Origin: Nilaparvata lugens
Lineage: Eukaryota; Arthropoda; Insecta; Hemiptera; Delphacidae
DNA length: 64,000 nt
NCBI RefSeq assembly: GCF_014356525.2
Contig: NC_052518.1
Coordinates: forward strand, 35,353,705 to 35,417,704
Reading direction: 5' to 3'
Below are positions 38,756 to 51,216 of this stretch, one piece after another (position 1 is the stretch's first letter; the number at the start of each line of letters is the position of its first letter). The notes under the pieces were generated by a model. That model saw nothing but the letters and a program-made list of their open reading frames with translations. It ran no database searches and was not told where the DNA came from. A program made the position numbers and the translations under genes.

Positions 38756-41728
38756 ATGGTAATAATTGATAATTTTGACAATGAAGCTGCACAGGAATGC
38801 TACAATACAATTGAGTTAGATAATATTCTTCCACCCCTACCAATTAATTTTGTTAATGATGTGGAGAGGAGTTCAATGAGTGCTCTTCACATGAACATAC
38901 GAAGCCTAAACAAGAATTTCGATGAATTCGCCTACACAATTGAAAACTGTTCCTTAAAATTTAATATTATAGTATTGTCTGAGACGTGGATGAGCGAAGA
39001 CGAGCCTTTCAACTATGTTTTGAATGGTTACTCGTCAATAAATCAGCCAGGTAAGAGAAATAGAAAGAATGGTATCTGTGTTTTCATCAGTAATGAACTG
39101 TCTTTTAACAAATTAAACATTGAAATTATGGAATCAGACTCATTGATACTTAATATTAAAAATCCTATCACTAAAAATGAGATCAATTTAATTGCAATAT
39201 ACAGATCACCCTCTCTATCAGCAAATCTTTTTTTGAATGCTTTGGAAAGTACTTTAGAAAGACTGCTCGCACATAAAAATATAATTCTAATTGGTGATAT
39301 CAATATCAATCTAAAACAGACTACCGCTATTTCTATTGATTATTTCAACATATTGTCTTCAAACGGTTTCGTCTCCTATATAAATAAACCTACTCGAGTC
39401 CAAAATCAATCGGAATCGTGCATTGATCATATCTTTTTCAAAAATAGTTCCTTCAAAGCTGAAGATTTGATAGGTGCTATTTTCAAGACCGATATAACTG
39501 ACCATTACAGCACCAGTATCCATATTAAAACCGCAGACGGTGGTTCTGATAGGCCTAATTTAGCAAACACTATTACTGAAAAAATTGTTTTCAATAAATT
39601 AATTTCAAATCTTGAAAATGAAGATTGGGAGGAGGTAATAAATAATAATAACATCCATACACTAGTACACTCTTTTGAACAAAAACTTTCAACCCATATT
39701 GAAAATGCAACTATCAAAATAAAGACATCACACAGAAATAAACCACTAAAGAACTGGATCACCACCGGACTAATAAGAGCTATTCAAACCAGAAATAAAA
39801 TGCACAAAAAACTACAGAAGCAACCACATAATAACGAAATGAAACAATGCTACACTCGCTATAGAAACGTCCTAAACAAATTACTGAAAGAAACCAAGAT
39901 TAGGTATTACAGAAATAAATTGGAGCAAAGTAGAGGTAACTCCAGGAAGACATGGAATACCATAAATGAAATACTTGATGTAGAAAAGAAAAATTCAAAG
40001 ACTGATATTGATCCTGAAATTTTAAATAAACATTTTTCGTCTATCGGGAGAGTACTCGCAGAAGAACTGAATAAAGAAAATAAAAACATCCCTCCTCCAA
40101 CTGGTCAAAATTCCCGTTTTTCACGAATAGGTTTCCCAAATTCCTTTTTCCTTTTCCCGACAAATGAGGAAGAAATTATCAAAACAATTAAAGACCTCAA
40201 ATCCAGCTCAGCACCAGGAATTAATAACATAAATAATAGCTGTCTAAAAATCATTGCCCACTATATTGCTAAACCTTTAAAAATTATAATTAATAAATGC
40301 TTTGAAGAAGGTTTCTTTCCGGAGGAGTTCAAGGTGGCTAAAGTCATACCTTTACATAAATCGGGAGATGTTGACGATCCCAATAACTACCGCCCAATAA
40401 GCTTGCTAAGTGGATTTTCAAAGATCATGGAAAAGCTTATTAAAAAGCGGCTAGTACAATACATGATTGTGAGTAAGGTGATTCACCCTAACCAGTTTGG
40501 ATTTCAAGAAGGAAAAAACACAGAAGACGCTATTTCGTTATTAGTAAAAATTTTAACTGAAAATTTTAGTAATAATAAAAAATCTATTGCAATTTTTATT
40601 GACTTGAAAAAAGCATTCGATACTGTCCCACACACCAAACTGTTGGAAAAGCTCAATAGAATTGGAATTCGAGGTTTGCCCCTGAAACTTTTTACAAGCT
40701 ACCTTGAAGGTCGCTCTCAAATATTATCAATTGAAAATAAATCCAGTACTGAAAATCTTTTAGATTACGGCTTACCGCAGGGGACTGTACTCTCACCAAT
40801 TTTATTCATACTATACATTAATGACCTCCTGAATCTCGACTTGCAAAATGGTCAAACAATCTCATTTGCCGACGACACCACTTTAGTTTTTTCGGGTGAT
40901 AACTGGGAGAGTACTAAAATATCAGCTGAGAAGGGTATTTCCAGGGTCAAGAACTGGCTTGACTATCATACCCTGACTCTGAATCATAAAAAATCTTCAT
41001 TCATGACCTTTACACCAAATGCTGCTACTCAACCTGTAAACCGAATAAACTTGAAAATTCATAATATCAAATGTAATAAAATAGGTTTGAATGATTGTGA
41101 CTGTCCTAAACTAGAGGACTCTAAAACCGTTAAATACCTGGGAATAATTGTTGACCGTCATCTGAGATGGGATTCCCAGATCCAAGCTCTATGTCACAAG
41201 GTCAAGTATCTAACAAATAAACTTTACAAAATGAGCCAGTTGAAAATGCAACAAATTACTAGAATGGCCTACTTTGCTTACGCACAATCTGTGTTGCAAT
41301 ATGGAATTAGGGTATGGGGGGGTGCTGCTGAATGTCATATAAAAAAGATCTTCAATGTTCAAAAACATATAATAAAAGTGGCACTAAGCAAACCAAGACT
41401 GTATCCTACTAGAATTCTCTTCCAGGAATCTAACATACTTACAATCAAACAGCTCTACTTGAAAAATTTAATTTCATATTTATTAAAAAACAAAAATCTT
41501 TTCAATACCCGAATTACTCCATATAACACGCGCCAAACTTACAGGAGATCTGACTTACCTGAAACTAATCTAACAGTATGTAGAATGCAATTTCCGTATA
41601 GATGTGACAAACTAGTAAATATTATACCACAAGACTTCATATCAGACAATCAAAATTGCTATAAGAGAAAAGAAATCTTATCATGGATCAAAACATCACC
41701 TGACGTTTTCAGTAATCAAAGGCAGTAG
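38756..41728 (+). CDS. LINE-2 ORF2: AP endonuclease and reverse transcriptase, intact
   Basis: 990 residues, no stops. Endonuclease motifs: LHMNIRSLNKN, VLSETWMSE, IAIYRSPS, ILIGDININL, CIDHIFFK, TDHYSTSIHI. RT: NYRPISLLSGFSKIMEKLI, IFIDLKKAFDTVPH, GLPQGTVLSPILFILYIND, SFADDTTLVF (catalytic Asp pair), KYLGIIVDRHLRW. A C-terminal domain follows. It carries out target-primed reverse transcription. The CR1/L2/Jockey group is indicated by the endonuclease/RT layout; the exact clade needs a tree. Confidence 0.96.
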   Translation: MVIIDNFDNEAAQECYNTIELDNILPPLPINFVNDVERSSMSALHMNIRSLNKNFDEFAYTIENCSLKFNIIVLSETWMSEDEPFNYVLNGYSSINQPGKRNRKNGICVFISNELSFNKLNIEIMESDSLILNIKNPITKNEINLIAIYRSPSLSANLFLNALESTLERLLAHKNIILIGDININLKQTTAISIDYFNILSSNGFVSYINKPTRVQNQSESCIDHIFFKNSSFKAEDLIGAIFKTDITDHYSTSIHIKTADGGSDRPNLANTITEKIVFNKLISNLENEDWEEVINNNNIHTLVHSFEQKLSTHIENATIKIKTSHRNKPLKNWITTGLIRAIQTRNKMHKKLQKQPHNNEMKQCYTRYRNVLNKLLKETKIRYYRNKLEQSRGNSRKTWNTINEILDVEKKNSKTDIDPEILNKHFSSIGRVLAEELNKENKNIPPPTGQNSRFSRIGFPNSFFLFPTNEEEIIKTIKDLKSSSAPGINNINNSCLKIIAHYIAKPLKIIINKCFEEGFFPEEFKVAKVIPLHKSGDVDDPNNYRPISLLSGFSKIMEKLIKKRLVQYMIVSKVIHPNQFGFQEGKNTEDAISLLVKILTENFSNNKKSIAIFIDLKKAFDTVPHTKLLEKLNRIGIRGLPLKLFTSYLEGRSQILSIENKSSTENLLDYGLPQGTVLSPILFILYINDLLNLDLQNGQTISFADDTTLVFSGDNWESTKISAEKGISRVKNWLDYHTLTLNHKKSSFMTFTPNAATQPVNRINLKIHNIKCNKIGLNDCDCPKLEDSKTVKYLGIIVDRHLRWDSQIQALCHKVKYLTNKLYKMSQLKMQQITRMAYFAYAQSVLQYGIRVWGGAAECHIKKIFNVQKHIIKVALSKPRLYPTRILFQESNILTIKQLYLKNLISYLLKNKNLFNTRITPYNTRQTYRRSDLPETNLTVCRMQFPYRCDKLVNIIPQDFISDNQNCYKRKEILSWIKTSPDVFSNQRQ

Positions 41729-42119
41729 CTTATAACAAATTCTAAATTTACGTTTCTCCACTCACCTCTTCTCATCACCAGTTGACTTGTGCATTCACTG
41801 TGCTTCTTCTCTTTCTCAGGTTTTCCCTCTTATATTTTAAAAAAAAAACTGTTCTTCATTTCACTCTGTATTTCAAATTTGTTTTACCATTAGGCTATTC
41901 TTAGTCATTTATTATATTCTATTTTATAAATATTTTTTCTTTTCTACGTTTCTCAATCTTTATATTCTCTTACTCATGCTCGCGAACAGACGAAAGTCTT
42001 GCGAGCTACACATTCTTTTGTACTCTTTATTTATTTTTGTATTTTTGTGTATTTAAACTATGTAAAATGTGCAAAGAATGAATAAATTGAATTGAATTGA
42101 ATTGAAATTGAATTTCAAA

Positions 42120-42526
42120 CTGATCGTAAGAATAAAATTAAAAAATCAATATCTAATTTCGATAGCTGCGGTATTTACAATGTCAAAGTATATTTGAACA
42201 GCGAGTATTATCCATATGAAAATCTGCTAGGTAAAAAGGAGGTATTATACCGCATGTTCCTGGATTTCGTGCCCTCGTATTATAATCATCCAATCAATAG
42301 CGAACTCGGAACAGAAATTGACTTTAAAACGTTTTGTGAATCAACACCGCTGATTGTTGTAGATTGTTCACACCAAGCAAGTCATTTGAAATCATCGACA
42401 GATGTTCGTATTGAAATGGAATTTAATAGTGCAGTACCTGCAAATACTTCCACATATTGCGTTTTAATTAGCGATCGTGTGATGGAGTACACACCTCTGA
42501 CGAGCATGGTGAAAGAAGTTCAGTAA
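42120..42526 (+). pseudogene. Major capsid protein, inner copy, 3' part
   Basis: Resumes exactly after the second ATTTCAAA (42112-42119). It encodes the capsid C-terminus (KVYLNSEYYPYENLLGKKE, MFLDFVPSYYNHP, EFNSAVPANTSTYCVLIS, YTPLTSMVKEVQ). Collinear with 56617-57021. No stop before the natural one. Confidence 0.93.
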
Positions 42527-42539
42527 TTTGCGCACCGGC

Positions 42540-42581
42540 TATATAAGGTGTGCACTCTGACAAATTTGGTTCATTATCAGT
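42540..42581 (+). promoter_or_regulatory. Core promoter for the BIR-tail gene, inner copy
   Basis: TATATAA at 42540-42546 and initiator TCATTA at 42571 with the predicted +1 A at 42573 (spacing 33). The same TATATAAGGTGTGCACTCTG block and TCATTATCAGTTTCACC are in the outer copy at about 57053-57096. It lies between the capsid stop and the ATG at 42602. Confidence 0.7.
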
Positions 42582-42601
42582 TTCACCTTTGAACAGACTA
42601 C

Positions 42602-43528
42602 ATGTCCTATTCTTTGTGTTCTGATATTTTGGACAAGCCACAGACTCACTCTATTGGTATTCAGTGTGATCTTGATTCTGATAGTTTCTATTATGAAGCA
42701 AGGTGCAGTACACCGAAGCCGCTGCAGGTGGAGGAGGAGAAATGAGAAGAGGAGGGGAAAGACGAAGGATTCAACAAGCCTGCCGATGATAAAGAAGTGG
42801 ACAAGCAAGCGAGTGCAAAAATTGCTACAGTTGATCTTCACTGGTTTAAACAAGATTGTAATCAAAGCATTGTGAAAGAACTTGCCATAATTGATCAGTT
42901 CAATAATTATATTGTATTCCATTTCAAATCACCATTTGCAAAGACAGAATTGAGTGCAAAATTGTATAATGATGTAACATGGTTAGAACGTCACTATCAT
43001 AAAATAAAATGGGAAGATGGAGATTTAGAATACAGTGACTCATTAATACGTGATTACCTTGCAGGTTATGAGAAAATTTCCACAAAAGGAACTGAGAAAG
43101 CAAAGTTTTCAAGAAGATTACATACTAACGTTCAATGTATACCAGAGGATTTTCCAAAACCCGATTTCAGCTTTTTCACTAGTTCATGGTGTTATGCTGT
43201 GTGTAACATTCATAAAAATAGACCACATTCTCGCTGTGCTTTATTCTCTGCGCAACATTATAATTCTTTGTTGTTTAAAAATATGTATCAAACAAATAAT
43301 TTCTTGTGCTAAAACAATCGAATGCAAAGTATGAAAATGGCGCCGATGTACACGAATTCACAGAAAAGAAACTTTGCTCGTTATGGATTCTTCTACAACG
43401 GAAAAGAGATTCAGTGTGTTTATTGCATGCATGCATTGAGACTGCATAAAGCACGTACATGTTGTCTGTTGTCAATTAATGAAGAAAGGCCGCTTAATTA
43501 CTCTATAATAGTACCTGCCTACACATAG
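42602..43528 (+). pseudogene. Conserved protein with BIR-like C-terminal zinc module, inner copy (two in-frame stops)
   Basis: 309 codons in one frame with TGA at 42743 and TAA at 43310. N-terminus MSYSLCSDILDK and acidic; a core IATVDLHWFKQD, IVKELAIIDQFNNYIVFHFKSPF, WLERHYHKIKWEDGDLEY and KGTEKAKF; Cys/His pairs (CNIHKNRPHSRC); then NFARYGFFYNGKEIQCVYC, a BIR-like half-domain. The core has an exonuclease/RNase H-like strand pattern, but I cannot identify catalytic residues. The second stop separates the BIR-like tail from the rest. Confidence 0.75.
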
Positions 43529-43550
43529 TTTTCTTCATTCGCTCAACAAC

Positions 43551-43826
43551 ATGGATCAGACAAAGTGGTTAGCTGCCGACAACGAGTCTGAAGTGAGGTT
43601 GAAAAACTGTATTGATTGGTATGATGAATGCAAAATTGCTATTAAGAAATCATCTCATGAAAATTATAGTTTGGCGAAACAATTGAAAGACATTTTTCTA
43701 AGCACGGTTGATTTAAATGACATAAGAGACTATCTATGTTATTATCATCCTCATAATTTGTCTATAGATAAGCTAATTAGAATTGAAGATGAAGTTATGT
43801 ATTGTTGTAGTGAAATGTGTAAATAA
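43551..43826 (+). CDS. 91-residue conserved Polinton protein, inner copy
   Basis: MDQTKWLAADNESEVRLKN start, all-helical appearance, acidic, with WYDECKIAIKK, AKQLKDIFLSTVDLNDIRDYL and a Cys-rich end (CCSEMCK). It is open in both Polintons, one of the few genes with no break in either, despite many amino-acid changes. No family recognised. The stop overlaps an AATAAA signal. Confidence 0.75.
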   Translation: MDQTKWLAADNESEVRLKNCIDWYDECKIAIKKSSHENYSLAKQLKDIFLSTVDLNDIRDYLCYYHPHNLSIDKLIRIEDEVMYCCSEMCK

Positions 43827-44131
43827 ACTTTTTCTATGTTGAAAACAAATTTTTCATTCAGATATTTCCTTGTGCATTTTGGTTTAGTTTCAGTCTAGAC
43901 TTGATTGAGCAAGCACGTATCAAAAAAGTTATGCCCACCTCATTTTGCTGTTAGCACACGAGCTGCAATTAATTTTTTTAGAAGCGAGATATGCCCACCT
44001 CATTTTGCTGTTAGCACGCGAGCTGCAATTAATTTTTTTTTTTAGAAGCGAGATACGCCCTCCTCACAGACATCTGTTACAGCTAAGTGCACCTCGTGCC
44101 TTATCAATTATAGTTTATAGCAATCAAGGAC
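43827..44131. other. Intergenic region with a ~62-bp direct duplication
   Basis: GCCCACCTCATTTTGCTGTT with the following GAGCTGCAATTAATTTTT and AGAAGCGAGATA is present twice (about 43932-43992 and 43993-44056). Not found in the outer copy. No ORF. Confidence 0.75.
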
Positions 44132-44446
44132 ATGCAGTGTTTTAGCTTTGCAAAATTCAAAAAATTAACTCTCCTCTTGATGTCAATTTCATTTAATGAA
44201 TTTGATTCAATTGCAAAGAATATTAAATTTTCAACAGGATTCCAAGATGTTGATTTACCGTTAACAAAAACAGAAAATGTACACTTTCCAATTTTATCTG
44301 AGATTTTCGAATTGCTCGATATTCTAGACAGCGGTCATCTACATTATTGTAGTGCAAATGATTTGTCAACTATTGTTACAAATTCCGACGAACTTTGGAA
44401 ATGCTTGTATGACATTGCAGATAAAAAATGTAAAAGAACAACTTAG
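44132..44446 (+). CDS. 104-residue DED-like protein, inner copy
   Basis: Helical protein: FAKFKKLTLLLMSISFNEFD (1st helix and acidic start of the second), SIAKNIKF, then LSEIFELLDILDSGHLHYC and SDELWKCLYDIADKKC. The layout resembles a death effector domain (FxxLLxxIS...LKFL, IFELLxxLDxxGxL). DED proteins recruit caspases; viral ones (vFLIP type) block that. The match is by eye. Present and open in both Polintons as the last gene before the right terminal repeat. Confidence 0.6.
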   Translation: MQCFSFAKFKKLTLLLMSISFNEFDSIAKNIKFSTGFQDVDLPLTKTENVHFPILSEIFELLDILDSGHLHYCSANDLSTIVTNSDELWKCLYDIADKKCKRTT

Positions 44447-46106
<1,660 letters not shown>

Positions 46107-46112
46107 ATTCGA
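46107..46112. repeat. Right target-site duplication of the inner Polinton (ATTCGA)
   Basis: Partner of 16757-16762. Confidence 0.92.
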
Positions 46113-46430
46113 TCATGCATCAATTATTCGATAACAAGGAAACATTATTTGAACTGATTAGAACATTCATGCATCAATTATTTGTTACCAATGAAATATT
46201 ATTTGAACCAATTAGAAATTGAATTATTGTTTAAAGTATTCTATCATGCATCAATTATTTGATAGCAAGGAAATATTATTTGAACTGATTAGAACAATCA
46301 TGCATCAATTATTTGTTACCAATGAAATATTATTTGAACTAGTTAGAAATTGGATTATTGTTTAAAGTATTTGATCATGCATCAATTATTCGATAGCAAG
46401 GAAATATTATTTGAACTGATATTGCTCACT
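46107..46430 (+). repeat. Intronic 131-bp minisatellite, right part (outer copy)
   Basis: Units at 46111, 46242 and 46373, each starting (G/C)(A/T)TCATGCATCAATTATT. Continues the array cut at 16762. Confidence 0.9.
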
Positions 46431-46613
46431 TTATGTAGAGAATGTCTTGTCAATCTGATGATGTCAAGTTGAGATTATGACAATAATCTGTTGATAATCT
46501 GATGTAGAGATTGTGTAGTGAATCTATTGATCAAGTTCTCTAGTATGATTTGTCGAATCTGATTTGATGATAATCTGAAACAATTAAGACACTAATCAAA
46601 TATTTTTCAACAG

Positions 46614-46721
46614 AAACGTGCTGGAATGGAGGACAACTCCTCCATGGTTCCACTACTAGAGGAGGTGCGGCGAGCGGGGGATGAGTTGGACGTTGTGCAA
46701 CTAATCAACTTGGAGACATAA
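46614..46721 (+). pseudogene. Exon 2 of the spliced gene, outer copy (truncated)
   Basis: Acceptor TTTTTCAACAG at 46603-46613. Phase 0 joins to exon 1 at 16471. 35 codons: MEDNSSMVPLLEEVRRAGDE corresponds to the inner exon-2 start. A stop at 46719-46721 follows the point where homology fades, so the OB-like domain is absent. The adjoining sequence is unrelated repeat DNA. Confidence 0.65.
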
Positions 46722-48009
46722 AAGTGTGTCAAAAAGACATAAAAAAGGGGATGTGCTTGCAATTTATATTGTAGTTCTGATTTTTTAATATATTATTTGG
46801 GTACAAAAGAGAAGTCCAGAACCAATTTTTTCATGCAAGATTTCCTTGTGCTAGATACAAGATAGCCCTAAAACCTCAAATTTTCAGCTCATTTTCCAGT
46901 TTTCAGCTATTTCTGCCAAATCTCTCCCAGATTATATAATTCTGAAAAAAATGAGATCACTCGGAACTCTCTATCTCCAATGTGTACTTTGTTATAATTT
47001 TTCAAAAATGAGTAAAATTTCAAGAAAAAATCAATTTTGATGAATTTTAGTTTTTAATCAACAATATCTTCCGATTGTTACAATTTAGATGTATATTTCA
47101 AAATCCCTCTGGGCATATTTTTGTGCTATACAATCTGAGATCAAGTAGAGCGCTTTATGTCATATAGATTTCCAGGTACACCTGACAACAATGCTCCTTG
47201 TATTGTGGAAAACACCTAATTTTCAGCTTCAACCATCATCACCATCTACTATGTCCTCACATTGATATTTCGCACAATGACATAAGTTCATGGGTAAGAA
47301 TCACCCGTTAGATGCACTTAATTTCAGTATTTCTTAGTAGAGGCACGCTTAAGGACACCTCAAGGATCAAAATTTCAAACACTTATAATTTACTTTTGAC
47401 GCAATGCTCAGATCTCATCGTACTACACTTCATTCTTCTCGGCTCGCCAAGGCGGTTCAAAATCATGCATCAACAGTCAAATTCGGTCAAAAAATAGAAA
47501 ATTTATTGTTTAGTGTAGGTACTTATTCATATTCAATACATTTTATCTGGAGCTATTGTTCCAATATTTCAACAGTTACTAACTGGAATCACAGCAATTT
47601 TGGACTTGTGGTATTCAAGTAACAGTCTTTCGAATAATTTAAGTCAGGTTGTGACTAGAAAGATACATCAACTCTAGTTCACAAGATTTGTCATCTTCAT
47701 GGTTTAGTCTGAAACCTCTCGGGATATCCTTGAAGATTCGGTCTTGAAATTTCACTAAGCTAATTTTAGCAATCATTGATACTCATATCGTATTCATTCA
47801 ATACCTGATAGATTTTTTAGGAAATGAAAATGGATTAAGTATTTTTATATGGATTTTCTGCACTCCTTAAAATACAAGGACCTCTTTTCCAGAGCTAGAT
47901 TAATTAGTGTTAAACACATGTTGAGGAAATAATTGTAGGAAGAAGAAACTCTTTCTTCCTAAGAAACGAAGAATCCGACCTCTTATTCAATTCTAAATAA
48001 CTAACCATC
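46722..48009. other. Unassigned repeat-like DNA between exon 2 and the BEL/Pao element
   Basis: AT-rich, no credible ORF, no terminal repeats recognised. It replaces the end of the spliced gene and most of the PLA2-like gene of the outer Polinton. Confidence 0.45.
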
Positions 48010-48666
48010 TGTTCTGAACAAAGCTCAGGCTAGAGCTACTAGAGGACTGTAATTTACTATTCAAATAATCAAATACAAACAAGGGGCAAAATTTAATCTT
48101 CAATTTGAGCCAGGTTATTTGTACAGTTGAACTCTGCATTAATGAACAATAAAAAAGAGCAAAAACTCACCAGATTTAATCCAAGCTTGACTACTTGCCC
48201 TTCGAAGCCTTTATTAGGTGTTTTGGTCAGATTCAGGGTGGAAAGAAATCTGGGAAAAGAAAGGTTTGCTTCCGGGCTGCCTTTTCGCATTGATTCGGTG
48301 TTCAATTTGGAGGTCATACACTGTGGTTTGAACAAAGCTCAAACTGGAGTCTTTATAAATTCAAATCTGATTCAAATTAATTCAATACTATTTACGCTGT
48401 TATATTCATAATTCACACACACTACACTCAAACGATTATTTACAAGAAATTTCCGATCAAAATTACATGACAGAATACAAATTTGATCTTGCACAACAAT
48501 GGGGTGACAAGACGAGACAAACTGAACGACTGAACAAGAATGACTGGGGCCTTTTTTCTCGACAAGCCAAACAGCTGGACGGTCAGCACTGGTGCCAACA
48601 AGCCTGCTATTGGCAGAACTGTAGTCAGGGATTTGGCGCTACAATTCGAATGCTCTGGCCGGACCA
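48010..48666 (-). repeat. 3' LTR of the BEL/Pao element
   Basis: 657 bases, TG...CA ends (TGTTCTGAAC ... GGCCGGACCA). Matches 53287-53939. Confidence 0.9.
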
Positions 48667-48812
48667 TACCCCCACCTCTGAAAAACTATTTTTCAGCCAA
48701 GTTACAAAAAACTGAAAAAACCAAGGAAGGGAAAAATCCAGACATGACAAAAGAACAAAACACCAACACCAAAAAACAACACAAAGAAAAAAAAATGCAA
48801 CAAGCACAACGA

Positions 48813-50264
48813 CTATTGAGTTGGGAGTGGATACAATTTTGTTACTGGTCTTTTATAAATACCAGTTTTTAGGCGAACACTCGCCACTCGAAACTCGCCG
48901 TCACTTCCCGGAAACACTTGCTCAATGACACCCAGTGGCCACTGCAATGGAGGTGTGTTTTGTTGGTCCACTACCACAACCGTTCCCACACTGATAGAAG
49001 TGGGTGATTTCAAACATTTTTTACGACTTTGAAGTTCGTGCAGGTACTCTCTTCTCCATCGGTTCCAGAACGATTGAATAAGTTGACCAATCAATTCATA
49101 CCTGGTGAGACGATTCACAGGGACACTGTCCACATCCCGCATGGGAAACGATTTCAATGGTGTTAGAGTCAAAAAGTGTGCTGGGGTTAAAGCCAGCGGT
49201 TCACACGGATCCTCACTCAGTACACACAGTGGGCGGGAATTCAGGACACCTTCAATCTGCACCAATACAGTGTTCAGTTCCTCATAGTTGAGAAGTTGAT
49301 TGCCAATTACTCGGAACAGATGCAACTTTACAGATTTGACATTTGCCTCCCACAGACCTCCAAAATGCGGTGAACCAGGGGGAATGAATTTCCAATCAAT
49401 TTTGTGTTCGGCGAGTTGACTAGTCAATGTGGTTTGAAACTCGGATGAGTTCAAAAGTTGAGATATTTTTCGCAACTGTTCCTTGGCACCTACAAAGTTA
49501 GTACCACAATCGGAATACATCACACAACAGGGTCCACAACGTGACAAAAAACAACGAAACGCAGCTAAAAACATGGGCGTTGATAGATCCGATACCAACT
49601 CAATATGTACCGCCTTTGTTGCCATACACACAAACAGACAAATGTAGGCTTTCAAAACACAAGGATTACGAGGTCTCGTCATAGTAATATGCAAAGGACC
49701 AGCGTAATCCACACCTAATTTCCACAATTTCTGGACAAGACATTCTAGAAATAATGTAAACGGTGACAAGAGACCAAGTGGATCATAGATACGAGCCATC
49801 ACTGACAGAATAGAACGCTTAGTAGCGACGACCTCACCACTCTTGACTGAAAACTGAAACAGATCAGTACTAGGTTGCCAATTCAATCCCAAGATAGCCA
49901 AGGAGTTGTCTGCTTCCAAATCCTTGTACGAAAACGATTTCTCTTCCTCCGAGAATTTCTCCAACATTGATGGTGAATTTGAAGTCCACTTTCTGAGCAA
50001 GAAACCTCCTCCCTCAAACAGCTGCTTGGACTGACAATACAGCTCCGCGGCCTCTGACTCTGTGGCGACAGATGTGACTAAGTTGTCCATGAACATGTCT
50101 CTTGGTATTCTCGCCTTGGCTGCTGGAAAACGATTTCCATCCTCCTCTACAAGCTGGTGGATGGTGCGAAGCGCCAAATATGGAGAGCTTGAAACACTAA
50201 AAAACAACACAATTGAGCTGATAAATCTCGATTGAATCCTCCGGCGAAAATCTCCACAATACAC
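48813..50264 (-). pseudogene. BEL/Pao pol C-terminal part: RT fused to integrase by an internal deletion
   Basis: 483 codons. RT end with IPRDMFMDNLVTSV, SILGLNW-type LAILGLNWQPSTD and SVMARIYDPLGLLSPFTLFL. It then jumps at LVQKLWKLGVDYAGP straight to the integrase core: VDYAGP (Asp), YSDCGTNFVGA (Asp), GGLWEANVKSVK (Glu). It ends with a Pao-type C-terminus (VVVVDQQNTPPLQWPLG). RNase H and the integrase zinc region are missing. The RT active site reads FMDN where YxDD is expected. Confidence 0.88.
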
Positions 50265-51204
50265 GCTGATAACGATGGCAGGAATCCTTCACTAATATCT
50301 GTTGATAGATTTGTTTAATGTTGGCAGTTAGTGCGATTGGGAACAAACGAAAATTAACTAACAAAACAAAAATGTCAGTCTGCAATTTGGGACCAGCATG
50401 AAGAACCTGGTTCAATGACAAACCCGATGATGTTCTGGAACCAGCATCAAATACAATTCAGATGGGCGTGGTAGTGCTGCTTGCTTTCACGATGGCGTGA
50501 TGCAGTATGTAGTAACCACCTCGGTCTGTCTGATCTGCTACAAACGACATGTGACCCTGACATAGGTAATTGATCAATATTTCATGATATGAAATACGAG
50601 TATTGCTGTCAAGCTCTAGTCGTCTCTCCAAAGTCAGCAGTCTGCGTTCGGCGACAGCATACGAATCTCCCAAGCTGCTGGGCGGCTCCTCAAATCACAA
50701 GGCAACAACAAAACGACCAGAATTCACACAATGTACAGACTTCCGAAAATTTACCTCACACTCCAACTCTTCCGGTTTCAGTTGACAGCTTGGTGCAGGG
50801 CACGATTCCAACTCCCAAAAACGTTCCACAAAACTATCCAACGATGGACTATTAACGAATGGACTACAGATGGCTGTAAAACAATTCACAACATTCTTTG
50901 TTGAAGTGAGAATCGGCGCTCTCCCCATCAGAATGTGACCAAAGACACTATTAACAGTCATCAATTCATGTGATTCACCAATACTAGGACTCCCATGTAG
51001 CAAGTGAGGAACTAACTCCGCACCAATGATGTCATCTATTCTACTAGGAAGGTAGAATTTGTCGTCAGCCAGTGTGAGATTTTCAAGATGATGAAGTTTG
51101 GATCTGTCGATTTCACAAGAAGGCAACTTGTCGATGACTTTATCTACCACTGTGGCATCCATCGAAAACTTTACGGTAGGATCCAACTTCGACTGAATCG
51201 ACAC
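50197..51204 (-). pseudogene. BEL/Pao pol N-terminal part: protease end and RT start (frameshifted)
   Basis: Three frames (51204-50695, 50673-50458, 50421-50197) carry IIGAELVPHLLHG, VNSVFGHILMG, FVERFWELE, then SLNQVLHAGPKLQTDIFVLLVNFR and ALTANIKQIYQQI, which are typical Pao RT blocks. Decayed. Confidence 0.85.
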
Positions 51205-51216
51205 ACAAGTACGACC

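Larger units (their letters stand above)
37647..42111 (+). mobile_element. LINE-2: CR1/L2-type non-LTR retrotransposon, 5' truncated in ORF1
   Basis: 4465 bases flanked by exact ATTTCAAA duplications. The left end enters ORF1 without a start codon and the right end carries a (TTGAA)n-type tail (about 42080-42111) after AATGAATAAA. ORF2 is intact, so the insertion is young relative to the capsid gene decay around it. Confidence 0.95.

Noticed and set aside
48813..50264. Third Polinton integrase
   Set aside because: The core motifs (VDYAGP, SDCGTNF, GGLWEANVK), the upstream Pao RT and the flanking LTRs identify a BEL/Pao integrase.
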